A stretch of DNA of 64,000 nt from Reticulitermes speratus (GCA_021186555.1 JAJKFL010000014.1:43980700-44044699), one strand, 5' to 3'; shown: positions 1 to 12,300, counted from the first letter of the stretch. Notes: generated by a model not told the origin, from the letters alone. Made by a program: numbers and translations.

Positions 1-2158
1 TTATGGCACACTGATACACCTCAGTACAGTCTGTATATTATGGCACACTGATACACCTCAGTACAGTCTGTATATTATGGCAAACTGATACACCTCAGTA
101 CAGTCTGTATATTATGGCACACTGATACACCTCAGTACAGTCTGTATATTATGGCAGACTGATACACCTCAGTACAGTCTGTATATTATGGCAGGCTGAT
201 ACACCTCAGTACAGTCTGTATATTATGGCACACTGATACACCTCAGTACAGTCTGTATATTATGGCACGACTGATACACCTCAGTACAGTCTGTATATTA
301 TGGCAGAGCTGATACACCTCAGTACAGTCTGTATATTATGGCAGGCTGATACACCTCAGTACAGTCTGTATATTATGGCAGGCTGATACACCTCAGTACA
401 GTCTGTATATTATGGCAGACTGATACACCTCAGTACAGTCTGTATATTATGGCAACTGATACACCTCAGTACAGTCTGTGTATTATGGCACACTGATACA
501 CCTCAGTACAGTCTGTATATTATGGCACTGATACACCTCAGTACAGTCTGTATATTATGGCAGACTGATACACCTCAGTACAGTCTGTATATTATGGCAC
601 ACTGATACACCTCAGTACAGTCTGTATATTATGGCAGCTGATACACCTCAGTACAGTCTGTATATTATGGCAACTGATACACCTCAGTACAGTCTGTATA
701 TTATGGCACACTGATACACCTCAGTACAGTCTGTATATTATGGCACACTGATACACCTCAGTACAGTCTGTATATTATGGCAGGCTGATACACCTCAGTA
801 CAGTCTGTATATTATGGCAGACTGATACACCTCAGTACAGTCTGTATATTATGGCACCTGATACACCTCAGTACAGTCTGTATATTATGGCAGGCTGATA
901 CACCTCAGTACAGTCTGTATATTATGGCAGGCTGATACACCTCAGTACAGTCTGTATATTATGGCAGGCTGATACACCTCAGTACAGTCTGTATATTATG
1001 GCAGGCTGATACACCTCAGTACGTCTGTATATTATGGCAGCTGATACACCTCAGTACAGTCTGTATATTATGGCACACTGATACACCTCAGTACAGTCTG
1101 TATATTATGGCACACTGATACACCTCAGTACAGTCTGTATATTATGGCACACTGATACACCTCAGTACAGTCTGTATATTATGGCAGGCTGATACACCTC
1201 AGTACAGTCTGTATATTATGGCAGGCTGATACACCTCAGTACAGTCTGTATATTATGGCAGGCTGATACACCTCAGTACAGTCTGTATATTATGGCAGAC
1301 TGATACACCTCAGTACAGTCTGTATATTATGGCACACTGATACACCTCAGTACAGTCTGTATATTATGGCACACTGATACACCTCAGTACAGTCTGTATA
1401 TTATGGCACACTGATACACCTCAGTACAGTCTGTATATTATGGCAGGCTGATACACCTCAGTACAGTCTGTATATTATGGCAGGCTGATACACCTCAGTA
1501 CAGTCTGTATATTATGGCAGGCTGATACACCTCAGTACAGTCTGTATATTATGGCACACTGATACACCTCAGTACAGTCTGTATATTATGGCAGGCTGAT
1601 ACACCTCAGTACAGTCTGTATATTATGGCAGGCTGATACACCTCAGTACAGTCTGTATATTATGGCAGACTGATACACCTCAGTACAGTCTGTATATTAT
1701 GGCAGGCTGATACACCTCAGTACAGTCTGTATATTATGGCACACTGATACACCTCAGTACAGTCTGTATATTATGGCACACTGATACACCTCAGTACAGT
1801 CTGTATATTATGGCAGGCTGATACACCTCAGTACAGTCTGTATATTATGGCACACTGATACACCTCAGTACAGTCTGTATATTATGGCAGGCTGATACAC
1901 CTCAGTACAGTCTGTATATTATGGCAGGCTGATACACCTCAGTACAGTCTGTATATTATGGCAGGCTGATACACCTCAGTACAGTCTGTATATTATGGCA
2001 CACTGATACACCTCAGTACAGTCTGTATATTATGGCAGACTGATACACCTCAGTACAGTCTGTATATTATGGCACACTGATACACCTCAGTACAGTCTGT
2101 ATATTATGGCACACTGATACACCTCAGTACAGTCTGTATATTATGGCACACTGATACA
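1..2158. repeat. 37-base tandem array, about 58 copies
   Basis: Unit of 37 bases containing ctgatacacctcagtacag and ctgtatattatggca. The array runs from the window edge, so its true left end is not seen. Units differ mainly at two bases after ggca (CA, GA or GG), plus scattered one-base indels. The middle part shows runs such as CA-CA-CA-GG-GG-GG-GA, hinting at a higher-order period. No coding potential is claimed. Confidence 0.97.
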
Positions 2159-2530
2159 CGTCCATCCTGGAAGTAACTTGCTTCCTCTTCTCTACAGTGC
2201 GATATGTTGCTGTTTGCAATGTGTGTTCAAGATTCAGATCCTTGCAATAGTGAAGTCCATAGACGTTTGTTGTAACAAATGTCTGAATCACGTGGCTTTC
2301 TGTTATTTTGTTATCGGTACGTTTCTTGAGAACCTGCCTGGCACGTTTTTCAGCTCTTGCAGTGTCTTGAATGCTATACTTTATCAGCATTATGCTGCAT
2401 TTTGATTGTCATGTGTGTCCTGCCGTCCTGGTGTTCGGCTTGTGACGTGTGGCTTCTACCGCTGTAGCCGTCGCTAAGTGACATTGTGTGCAGGCGAAGT
2501 TGTGAGCGCGAGATAGTGAATTGTGGTACC
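2159..2530. other. unique spacer with an unrecognised 88-codon frame
   Basis: Non-repetitive sequence between the first array and a SINE. The minus strand has an open frame at 2124-2390 whose first 70 or so residues lie in unique sequence and are rich in Lys, Arg and Thr. I do not recognise it, and its end runs into the repeat array, so it is more likely chance than a gene. Confidence 0.5.
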
Positions 2531-2722
2531 GGTGTGGATAGCTCAGTCGGTAAAGCGACTGGTCACGAGAGGGACAGTTAAGGTTTGGGGCCCCAGTGGG
2601 GGCGAGGTTTACCGCACCCGTCCCGGCCGGCCCTGGCGCCCATCCCGCCTCCTGTAGAATGGGTACCGGGTCTCTTTCCCGGGGGTAAAGCGACCGGGGC
2701 GTGGCGTAGACTACCCACACCC
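2531..2722 (+). mobile_element. tRNA-derived SINE, family S1 (partial)
   Basis: Starts with a tRNA-like head whose A box (tagctcagtcgg) is intact. The B-box region (near 2581-2600) is degraded. It is followed by the body shared with the other S1 copies: a cccgtcc...ggccctgg segment, then gggtaccgggtctctttccc and gtaaagcgaccggggcgtgg. The 3' tail is missing. Pol III transcription is expected for the family; this copy is probably dead. Confidence 0.85.
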
Positions 2723-3388
2723 TTCTACCGTGGTATAAAGAACAGTTGACTGCTGTGTAGATATGTTAATGGTGAAAGACAGTCGAGTGGTATGAACTGA
2801 CGTCAACACTGACAGTGTTCCGTGTAGGCCACGGCTGTGCGGTGTAACGTTTGGATCGCCTGCACTCAAGTGGGTTGATAGTTTCCCTTGAAGACGGAAC
2901 GTCCTTGAAGCTGAATTATGATTATGAGGATTAGGCCTCTGCCATTTGCAGTGTTGTTGACTTCCTTCGCAGCCACCCTGTAGTTTCCGTTACCGCGCTA
3001 GCAGCTTGCGTGCTGTCCACAGACGTCAGACTGGTCAGTGCGTGGCGCGTGGCAGCTGGCGCCTGCGCAGCACGCGACTGTGTGACGTCACGGTGAAGCT
3101 CTCTCTATTTATGTTATTTCTCTGTCGGTCGCTGAAATTCCACGTGCCAGTGAGCAAGTCACGTGTTCTGTGTACTATTACTACACAGGTGTGGTGTCAA
3201 CTGTTGGTCGGAAATGATCAATGAAACAAACAGAAGCACAGCACGAACTGTGTGTCTGTCTGTCTCTCCGTCCTCCTCCTCCCAGCCCTTAATAACCAAC
3301 CTGTGACGTAACAGGCGATTTTCATTAAAGTTCTTAGTTGGCTTCAGTGTCGGTGTACAGTTTGCGTGTCTGTCGTCTGGTCGGCCGG
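2723..3388. other. unique spacer
   Basis: No repeat or recognisable gene. Short open frames on both strands (3006-3224 plus, 3159-3398 minus) overlap each other and have no family resemblance. Confidence 0.5.
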
Positions 3389-4196
3389 TTACTGGCACAT
3401 GTGTTAAGTGCCGTGTTTAGTTACTGGCCCATGTGTTAAGTATCGTGTTTAGTTACTGGCACATGTGTTAAGTATCGTGTTTAGTTACTGGCACATGTGT
3501 TAAGTGCCGTGTTTAGTTACTGGCACATGTGTTAAGTGCCGTGTTTAGTTACTGGCACATGTGTTAAGTATCGTGTTTAGTTACTGGCACATGTGTTCAG
3601 TACCGTGTTTAGTTACTGGCACATTTGTTAAGTGCCGTGTTTAGTTACTGGCACATGTGTTAAGTGCCGTGTTTAGTTACTGGCACATGTGTTAAGTATC
3701 GTGTTTAGTTACTGGCACATGTGTTAAGTGCGTGTTTAGTTACTGGCACATGTGTTAAGTGCCGTGTTTAGTTACTGGCACATGTGTTAAGTATCTGTTT
3801 AGTTACTGGCACATGTGTTAAGTATCGTGTTTAGTTACTGGCACATGTGTTATGTCCGTGTTTAGTTACTGGCACATGTGTTAAGTTCCGTGTTTAGTTA
3901 CTGGCACATGTGTTAAGTGCCGTGTTTAGTTACTGGCACATGTGTTAAGTGCCGTGTTTAGTTACTGGCACATGTGTTAAGATCCGTGTTTAGTTACTGG
4001 CACATGTGTTAAATACCGTGTTTAGTTACTGGCACATGTGTTAATCCGTGTTTAGTTACTGGCACATGTTAATACGTGTTAGTTACTGGCACATGTGTTA
4101 AGTCCGTGTTTAGTTACTGGCAACATGTGTTAAGTGCCGTGTTTAGTTACTGGCACATGTGTTGAAGTCCGTGTTTAAGTTACTGGCACATGTGTA
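3389..4196. repeat. 32-base tandem array, about 25 copies
   Basis: Unit begins ttactggcacatgtgttaag and ends with cgtgtttag. The left part is regular, with gtgcc, gtatc and gtacc variants. From about 3990 onward many units have lost one or two bases. It runs straight into the next array with no spacer. Confidence 0.95.
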
Positions 4197-5055
4197 TAAG
4201 CCATCCGCAGTGTATTGAAGCCATCCGCAGTGTATTGAAGCCATCCGCAGTGCATTCAAGCCATCCGCATTTTATTGAAGCCATCCGCAGTGTATTGTAG
4301 CTATCCACAGTGTATTGAAGCCATCCGCAGTGCATTGAAGCCATCCGCAGTGTATTGAAGCCATCCGCAGTGCATTGAAGCCACTCGAAGTGCATTGAAG
4401 CCACTCGAAGTGTATTGAAGCCATCCGCAGTGTATTGAAGCCATCCGCAGTGCATTGAAGCCATCCGAAGTGCATTGAAGTCATCCCAGTGCATTGAAGC
4501 CATCCCCAGTGCATTGAAGTAATCCCCAGTGCATTGAAGCCATCCGAAGTGTATTGAAACCATCCGCAGTGCATTGAAGTAATCCCCAGTGCATTGAAGC
4601 CATCCCCAGTGCATTGAAGTCCATCCCCAGTGCATTGAAGCCATCCGAAGTGCATTGAAGCCATCCCAGTGCATTGAAGCCATCCCGGCATTGAAGTCAT
4701 CCAGTGATTGAAGTCATCCAGTGCATTGAAGCCATCCCCAGTGCATTGAAGTCATCCCCAGTGCCTTGAAGCCACTCGAAGTATATTGAAGCATCCGCAG
4801 TGTATTGAAGCCATCCGCCAGTGCATTGAAGCCATCCGAAGTGCATTGAAGTTATTCCTCAGTGCATTGAAGCCATCCCCAGTGCATTGAAGCATCCCAG
4901 TGCATTGAAGATCCCCGATGTATTGAAGCCACTCGAAGTGTATTGAAGCCATCCGCAGTGTATTGAAGCCATTCCAAGTGCATTGAAGCCATCCCAGTGC
5001 ATTGAAGCCATCCCCAGTGCATTGAAGCCATCCCAGTGCATTGAATCCATCCGCG
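4197..5055. repeat. 20-base tandem array, about 43 copies
   Basis: Unit is gccatccgcagtgtattgaa with variants (ccccagtgca, actcgaagtg, aatcccc). The minus strand is open in several frames because the unit lacks stop codons, giving repeated peptides such as ASMHWDGFN. These are shadows of the repeat. Confidence 0.95.
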
Positions 5056-5280
5056 ACGACTTGGAACCAACTGTAATGACCTGTGTGTGCCGAGTGGAGT
5101 GCAAGGGTGTAGGGGTGGCGAAGGACGTCACGTGGAAATGTCATTTCCTTAATGGTTACAGTTAATTTTCTTATTGCGTAATGAATGTATTCTATATCTG
5201 TCAATAAATGGCACCTCTTCTTTCAGTACTTATCTTCTTCCAAAACCCTTCATGTATTTCTTCCCCTTCTGTATTTACTG

Positions 5281-6540
5281 GCTGTATAGCAAGCAGTCAG
5301 ACCTACACGTCACAGTTGCTGTATAGCAGTCTGTCAGACCTACACGTCACAGTTGCTGTATAGCAGTCTGTCAGACCTACACGTCACAGTTGCTGTATAG
5401 CAGTCTGTCAGACCTACACGTCACAGTTGCTGTATAGCAAGTCATGTCAGACCTACACGTCACAGTTCTGTATAGCAGTCTGTCAGACCTACACGTCACA
5501 GTTGCTGTATAGCAGTCTGTCAGACCTACACGTCACAGTTGCTGTATAGCAGTCTGTCAGACCTACACGTCACAGTTGCTGTATAGCAGTCTGTCAGACC
5601 TACACGTCACAGTTGCTGTATAGCAGTCTGTCACCTACACGTCACAGTTGCTGTATAGCAGTCTGTCAGACCTACACGTCACAGTTGCTGTATAGCAGTC
5701 TGTCAGACCTACACGTCACAGTTGCTGTATAGCAGTCTGTCAACCTACACGTCACAGTTGCTGTATAGCAGTCTGTCAGACCTACAGTCACAGTTGCTGT
5801 ATAGCAGTCTGTCAACCTACAGTCACAGTTGCTGTATAGCAGTCTGTCAGACCTACAGTCACAGTTGCTGTATAGCAGTCTGTCACCTACACGTCACAGT
5901 TGCTGTATAGCAGTCTGTCAACCTACAGTCACAGTTGCTGTATAGCAGTCTGTCAACCTACATGTCACAGTTGCTGTAGCAGTCTGTCCCTAAGCAGTTG
6001 CTGTATAGCAGTCTGTCAACCTACACGTCACAGTTGCTGTATAGCAGTCTGTCACCTACACGTCACAGTTGCTGTATAGCAGTCTGTCACCTACACGTCA
6101 CAGTTGCTGTATAGCAGTCTGTCAACCTACACGTCACAGTTGCTGTATAGCAGTCTGTCACCTACACGTCACAGTTGCTGTATAGCAGTCTGTCAGACCT
6201 ACACGTCACAGTTGCTGTATAGCAGTCTGTCAGACCTACACGTCACAGTTGCTGTATAGCAGTCTGTCAACCTACACGTCACAGTTGCTGTATAGCAGTC
6301 TGTCAACCTACATGTCACAGTTGCTGTATAGCAGTCTGTCAAACCTTGTAGCTACAGTCTGCAGTATGCATGTTATAGCAGTCTGTCAGACCTACACGTC
6401 ACATTTGCTGTATAGCAGTCTGTCACTACAGTCACAGTTGCTGTATAGCGTCTGTCACCTACAGTACAGTTGCTGTATAGCGTCTGTCAGCCTACACGTC
6501 ACAGTTGCTATATCAGCTGTCACCAGCAGTCACAGTTGCT
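5281..6540. repeat. 37-base tandem array, about 34 copies
   Basis: Unit contains cagtctgtcagacctacacg and tcacagttgctgtatag. Shorter units lack 'ga' or 'cg' (ctgtcaacctac, ctgtcacctac). The right end (after about 6340) is increasingly degenerate and merges into the next array. Confidence 0.95.
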
Positions 6541-7175
6541 GTTATGTGCAGTTGATCGCTGTGCACAGTAAGTGCTGCTGTATGTGCAGTGTTGTATCGC
6601 GTGCAGCAGTAAGTGCTGGCTGTTATGTGCAGTTTGTACGCTGCAGCGTAAGTGTGGCTGTTATGCATGCAGTGTTATACGCATGTGCAGCGTAAGTGTG
6701 CCGTTATTTTGCTGTTATATGCAGCTGTGCAGCACGTAAGTCAGCTGTTGCTGTTATAGTGCAGCTGTCTAGATATCGCTGTGCAGCATAAGTGTGCTGT
6801 ATATGTGCAGTTGTAACCTGTGCAGCAGTAAGTGTTGGCTGTTATGTGCAGTCTGTCAGATCCTCAGCAGTAAGTTGCTGTTATGTGCAGTCTGTCAGAC
6901 CAGCGTCACGTAAGTTGGCTGTTATGCAGTTGTCATCCTGAGCATGTAAGTCTGCTGTTATGGCAGTTGTATATCGCGTGCAGCAGTAAGTGCAGCTGTT
7001 ATTCATGTTATACGCGTGCAGCATCAAGCTGGCTGTTATGTGCAGTGTTATATCGCTGTGCAGCAGTAAGTGCTGGCTGTTATGTGCAGTGTTATATCGC
7101 TGTGCAGCAGTAAGTGCTTGGCTGTTATGTGCAGTGTTGTATCGCTGTGCAGCAGTAAGTGCTGGCTGTTATTGC
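6541..7175. repeat. degenerate 44-base tandem array, about 14 copies
   Basis: The best units are at 7054-7175 and contain cgctgtgcagcagtaagtgc and tggctgttatgtgcagt. Earlier units are heavily eroded by deletions. Part of the erosion may be sequencing or consensus error, since nearly all changes are small indels. Confidence 0.85.
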
Positions 7176-7336
7176 AGTGGCACTGTGTTGGCTTCGAGCT
7201 GCGTCACTGTTGACAGCTCGTGGTTCTGCGCGGATTGTGATCGCAGCAGCTGTGTGGCTCGTAACGGCAAGGACTGTCGTTTGTTACATCTTGTGCCAGT
7301 ACGTCGCACATATCAGCGGTTGGCTGAAGAGGCTAC

Positions 7337-7400
7337 GTTAATAAATAAACGAGCCGACGTGGAAGTGGCAACCAATGGTTGTCAGATAAAATAATGAACT
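7337..7400 (+). repeat. dispersed segment shared with 32303-32368
   Basis: Both places share aacgagccgac, then gaagtg.caacc and cagataaaataa/cagacaaaataa followed by cttgt. Only two copies are seen here, so the source element is unknown. Probably an old transposon fragment. Confidence 0.6.
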
Positions 7401-7686
7401 TGTGTAATCATTTTAAATGTTGTATTTAAACATTGGCGTCAGACAGAAGGCGCCACCAGGCTACAGTGGTGCCTGATTTCTGTTTCTAAGACATGCATCG
7501 GACCGACTGTTACAATTGGCTGGTGCTGTGGCTTTGTGCATCAGTCCGTCGTGGAACAGCTGTGACTGCCTTCGTTTAAGGGCACTAAACATGACTCCAT
7601 GGCTTCTTGGACGTACGTGACCCTCCGGCCGATACTATTATAATGAGTTTATATAAATAATCTGTCTGTGTGTATTTTTTAAATTG

Positions 7687-7722
7687 TTTGATGACGGCTT
7701 TCCACAAGAGCCGAAACATGTA
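7687..7722 (+). other. hammerhead-like stem-loop motif
   Basis: TTGATGA is followed by a perfect 5-base stem (cggct/agccg) closing a 9-base loop, then gaaacatgta. It matches the layout of the motif at 56391, but the first core base is T instead of C. The flank on the right (gcagtagaagttgtgag) is not shared in detail with the other copies. Confidence 0.45.
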
Positions 7723-7879
7723 GCAGTAGAAGTTGTGAGTGACGGTTGTTATTTTGACATTGCTCTTCGTATATCGCTACAGGATGTCGCAGTTAAGGAG
7801 ATCATGAACGATTAATTGGGATAGACATGGAAGGAGACGCTTGTGACCATTGTAAGGCTACATGCCACCTAGGATTTGC

Positions 7880-7965
7880 CTGGAGCAATGACGTAATGTG
7901 TTGGGCCCGCGATTTGAACCAGGGACTTACGAATAGGAAGCTGGCATGTTGCCCACTCAACCTTG
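7880..7965 (-). mobile_element. tRNA-like SINE head, degraded
   Basis: On the minus strand a B-box-like ctggttcaaatcgcgggccc follows an A-box-like gttgagtgggcaacatgcc at tRNA-like spacing. No acceptor stem can be folded, so this is a SINE or tRNA relic and not a working tRNA. No second copy of the same family is in the window. Confidence 0.5.
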
Positions 7966-7984
7966 ACCTTCGGTCTGAAGGTGT

Positions 7985-8035
7985 TGGTGGTGGTGGTGAT
8001 GATGACGATGATCATAATCATGGTGATGATAAAAT
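7985..8035 (+). repeat. GAT/GGT-rich simple repeat
   Basis: Runs of ggtggtggtggtgatgatga and gatgataaaat form an imperfect trinucleotide tract. Confidence 0.8.
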
Positions 8036-8366
8036 GTATTTGTGCACGCCCCTTGCCTGTCGTTATTATTCCCGAACGTAGTGGGCCGTGACAGCTGACC
8101 AATTCCTGCAGAAGTTAGTAGAAGCTACACAAGAACTATCGCGTTTTGTGGGACCCGAAATGTCATCACTGTGTTCATAGAAACCTGCCACTGGGCCCTT
8201 TTCAGAGCCAATTGAAAGTTCATATAGTTTCTGTAAGATCGACATTCATATTGTCCTCCCATCTATGCCTCGGTCCTCCAAGCAGTCACTGTCCTCCAAG
8301 GTTTTCCACCCAAACCCGCTCTGCATTTCTGTTCGCTTCCACGAATGCCAAATGTCCTACTTTAAC

Positions 8367-9245
8367 CCTTTAAAGCCCAGTGGTTACTATATGTACCACC
8401 AGGTTTAACATTCACAAATTGTACGTTCTGCCCACACAGTGTATTTATGTGTTTTGTGTGGATCTCAGAACAAACAGCGATTATTTCACTGTACAGCATT
8501 AACTGACTGGTTTGTATAACTGAGACGGAGTGTGTTTACTGCGCGGTACGGACTGTATTTATGTGTTTTGTGTGGATCTCAGAACAAACAGCGATTATTT
8601 CACTGTACAGCATTAACTGACTGGTTTGTATAACTGAGACGGAGTGTGTTTACTGCGCGGTACGAACTGTATTTATGTGTTTTGTGTGGATCTCAGAACA
8701 AACAGCGATTATTTCACTGTACAACATTAACTGACTGGTTTGTATAACTGAGACGAGTGTGTTTACTGCGCGGTACGGACTGTATTTATGTGTTTTGTGT
8801 GGATCTCAGAACAAACAGCGATTATTTCACTGTACAACATTAACTGACTGGTTTGTATAACTGAGACGAGTGTGTTTACTGCGCGGTACGGACTGTATTT
8901 ATGTGTTTTGTGTGGATCTGCAGAACAAACAGCGATTATTTCACTGTACACATTAACTGACTGTTTTGTATAACAGAGACGGAGTGTGTTTACTGCGCGG
9001 TACGGACTGTATTTATGTGTTTTGTGTGGATCTCAGAACAAACAGCGATTATTTCACTGTACAACATTAACTGACTGGTTTGTATAACTGAGACGGAGTG
9101 TGTTTACTGCGCGGTACGGACTGTATTTATGTGTTTTGTGTGGATCTCAGAACAAACAGCGATTATTTCACTGTACAACATTAACTGACTGTTTTGTATA
9201 ACAGAGACGGAGTGTGTTTACTGCGCGGTACGGAGTGAATAAATA
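8367..9245 (+). mobile_element. mobile satellite element, copy 1 (114-base units)
   Basis: Left end reads cctttaaagcccagtggtta then ctatatgtaccaccagg, a sequence that can pair with itself (gtggt/accac). Then come gtttaacattcacaaatt and about seven 114-base units containing gtgtttactgcgcggtacgg, gtggatctcagaacaaacag and ttaactgactggtttgtata. It ends near cggtacggagtgaat. The same two outer ends flank the copies at 24524 and 33775, so the block moves as a unit. Internal tandem repeats with short hairpin ends resemble non-autonomous Helentron-type elements; that class assignment is inference. Confidence 0.75.
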
Positions 9246-10254
9246 TAATTCGGAATTATAATATCGCTTGCGTTCTTCTTGTAATTTGCAGTTTTGTTTC
9301 AGTATTGACATCCAAGTAAAGGTGAACACAAAACGTACAAGTAATGATTGTTGCAAGGTATGGCAGTACGCTGTACAAGTGTTGTAATCAGCCTCTCTCT
9401 GCGTGATAGCAGACCTCGTGTCCCTTAAGCCCCGATCCATTGTTTCGCAGACCCTCTGTCTTGCACCGATATACAGACTCCCACATCCGACGCTGATTCA
9501 GACAGCCTGCCCAACCCTAACTGTCCGCTGCCAGTAGAATGTCAATTGATGCGTATGGAAATCAATTGAAATGCTCAGTGCATTTGTCCGTCGCGGCGCT
9601 GTCCTGTGTACCGCAGCGCACGACTGCTGCTAGATGAAACATGGCCGCCTTCGACCGCCCTCGGCATTGGCAGAGCCTGATCAAAGTCTGATACTTATAT
9701 CCGTGCCGCTGCAACATTTACAAAAGGTGTTGAATGGACCTCAGGTAATGAAGTCTGTGAGTATCGATGAACATAGCGATCTGGTGACTGCGCAGTGTGG
9801 GGGGGGGGGGGCGCAACGTGTTCTGCCCTCGTGGTTGTTACTGTCAGCAATTTTGAACATCAGGCTCTCAGCGCGGTCAGCTTGTCAGTATCAGCGCTGA
9901 TTAAGAAAGGTTGCTGATTTCGTTTCGTTAAATAGACCCGTCCGGTAGCAGAATCAGGAAGTTCAATTCCGCTGATAACGAAGACCACCCTGAACAACTA
10001 TCCTGAGCCAGCTCCATCCAACAGTCATCACAACCTGTTCGAATTATAACCAACCATACTGTGGCAGGTTCGTTATAACTGATGGAATTATCGGTAACAA
10101 GAGACGGGACATAGTTATGCTTCATAAAACCATCAAAACAACATACTCAGTAGATATAGCGATTCCCAACAGTCACAACCTTCACAGCTCCATCACCGAG
10201 AAGCTACAGAAGTATACAGACTTGAAAGAAAAGCTTATAAGAACATGGCAACTG
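9246..10254. other. unique spacer
   Basis: No gene or repeat family was recognised. It holds a 13-base G run at 9799-9811 and short open frames with no family resemblance (9634-9900 plus, 9168-9440 minus). Confidence 0.5.
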
Positions 10255-12103
10255 ACAACGGCCTGTGTAACACCACTAGTAAAAGGTAAAGGTAAAGGTC
10301 ACCCTAGAACAGGCCATGAAGGCCCAGAGGGGGAGTAGAGGTATAGTTGTACTCTTTCTTTAACCTCGGCAATAGATGAGGGTGGGTGGTCAACTCCACG
10401 CCCCGGCCGCTTTACCCCGGGAAAGAGACCCGGTACCCATTGTACAGAAGGCTGGGTAGGCCCCAGGGCCGGTCTGGACGGGTGCTGAAAATCTCGCCCC
10501 CACCGGGATTCGATCTCCGGATCGTCCAGCTCGTAGCGAGTCGCTATACCGACTGAGCTATCGCGGCCCACGTAACACCACTAGTGCTATCCACAACGGC
10601 CCACGTAACACCACTAGTGCTATCCACAACGGGCCACGTAACACCACTAGTGCTATCCACAACGGCCCACGTAACACCACTAGTGCTATCCACAACGGCC
10701 CACGTAACACCACTAGTGCTATCCACGACGGCCCACGTAACACCACTAGTGCTATCCACAACGGCCAGTACACCACTATGCTATCCACAACGCCCACGTA
10801 ACACCACTAGTGCTATCCACAACGGCCCACGTAACACCACTAGTGCTATCCACAACGGCCCACGTAACACCACTAGTGCTATCCACAACGGCCCACGTAA
10901 CACCACTAGTGCTATCCACAACGGCCCACGTAACACCACTAGTGCTATCCACAACGGCCCACGTAACACCACTAGTGCTATCCACAACGGCCCACGTAAC
11001 ACCACTATGCTATCCACACGCCACGTAACCACTAGTGCTATCACAAGCCACGTAAACCTAGTGCTATCCACAACGGCCCACGTAACACCACTAGTGCTAT
11101 CCACAACGGCCCACTACACCACTAGCTATCACAACGGCCCACGTAACACACTAGTGCTATCCACAACGGCCCACGTAACACCACTAGTGCTATCCACAAC
11201 GGCCCACGTAACACCACTATTGCTATCCACAACGGCCCACGTAACACCACTAGTGCTATCACAACGCACGTACACCACGTGCTATCCACAACGCCACGTA
11301 ACACCACTAGTGCTATCCACAACGGCCCACGTAACACCACTAGTGCTATCCACAACGGCCCACGTAACACCACTAGTGCTATCCACAACGGCCCACGTAA
11401 CACCACTAGTGCTATCCACAAGGCCCACGTACAACTAGTGCTATCCACACGGCCACGTAACACCACTAGTGCTATCCACAACGGCCCACGTAACACCACT
11501 AGTGCTATCCACAACGGCCCACGTAACACCACTAGTGCTATCCACAACGGCCCACGTAACACCACTAGTGCTATCCACAACGGCCCACGTAACACCACTA
11601 GTGCTATCCACAACGGCCCACGTAACACCACTAGTGCTATCCACAACGGCCCACGTAACACCACTAGTGCTATCCACAACGGCCCACGTAACACCACTAG
11701 TGCTATCCACAACGGCCCACGTAACACCACTAGTGCTATCCACAACGGCCCACGTAACACCACTAGTGCTATCCACAACGGCCCACGTAACACCACTAGT
11801 GCTATCCACAACGGCCCAGTAACACACTAGTGCTATCACAACGGCCCACGAAACACTAGTGCTATCCTACAACGCGCCCACGTAACACCACTAGTGCTAT
11901 CCACAACGGCCCACGTAACACCACTAGTGCTATCCACAACGGCCCACGTAACACCACTAGTGCTATCCACAACGGCCCACGTAACACCACTAGTGCTATC
12001 CACAACGGCCCACGTAACACCACTAGTGCTATCCACAACGGCCCACGTAACACCACTAGTGCTATCCACAACGGCCCACGTAACACCACTAGTGCTATCA
12101 CAA
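10255..12103. repeat. 33-base tandem array, about 46 copies, split by a SINE
   Basis: Unit is cacgtaacaccactagtgct followed by atccacaacggcc. The first, diverged unit (acaacggcctgtgtaacacc) lies left of the SINE at 10281-10571 and the rest lie right of it. Because 33 is divisible by three and the unit lacks stops, several frames on both strands stay open (e.g. HNGPRNTTSAI). Clusters of single-base deletions sit at 10990-11290, 11430-11460 and 11815-11880. Confidence 0.97.
10281..10571 (-). mobile_element. tRNA-derived SINE, family S1, full length with target-site duplication
   Basis: On the minus strand it begins ggccgcgatagctcagtcgg, with intact A box, then a B-box-like ggagatcgaatcccggtg. 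The body has gtccagaccggccctgggg and gggtaccgggtctctttccc, and the tail is cctttacctttaccttt. It is flanked by a 14-base direct repeat, gtaacaccactagt, at 10267-10280 and 10572-10585. The duplicated target is part of the 33-base repeat unit, so it sits inside the left edge of that array. Confidence 0.93.
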
Positions 12104-12268
12104 ACAAATTACATCTCCGCCCTGCTCTGTACATTCCAATGCACAAAGCTGTAACACTTAACACATGCCGTACAGTCAGAAAGTTTTTGGCAGAACAGTG
12201 AATATGAAGTGCTTGGTCAGTGAGACCGTGCTGTTGTGAGAACAGCTGAACTGTTGTGGAGTGAGGAA

Positions 12269-12300
12269 AGCGGATAATAATAATAATAATAATAATAATG
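12269..12300 (+). repeat. (AAT)n microsatellite
   Basis: About nine AAT copies after gaaagcggat. Confidence 0.9.

Larger units (their letters stand above)
7176..8366. other. unique spacer with repeat fragments
   Basis: Mostly non-repetitive. It holds a segment also found near 32303, a hammerhead-like motif at 7687-7722, a tRNA-like SINE head at 7880-7965 and a GAT-rich tract at 7985-8035. No gene was recognised. Confidence 0.5.

Noticed and set aside
1-2158. CRISPR-like regular direct repeats
   Set aside because: Units are contiguous with no unique spacers, the genome is eukaryotic and no cas-like genes are present. This applies to all arrays here.
9990-10030. Shared tcctgagccag near 10000 and 21850 as evidence for a retroelement end
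   Set aside because: Only about 11 to 16 bases match and the flanks differ, so the match may be chance.
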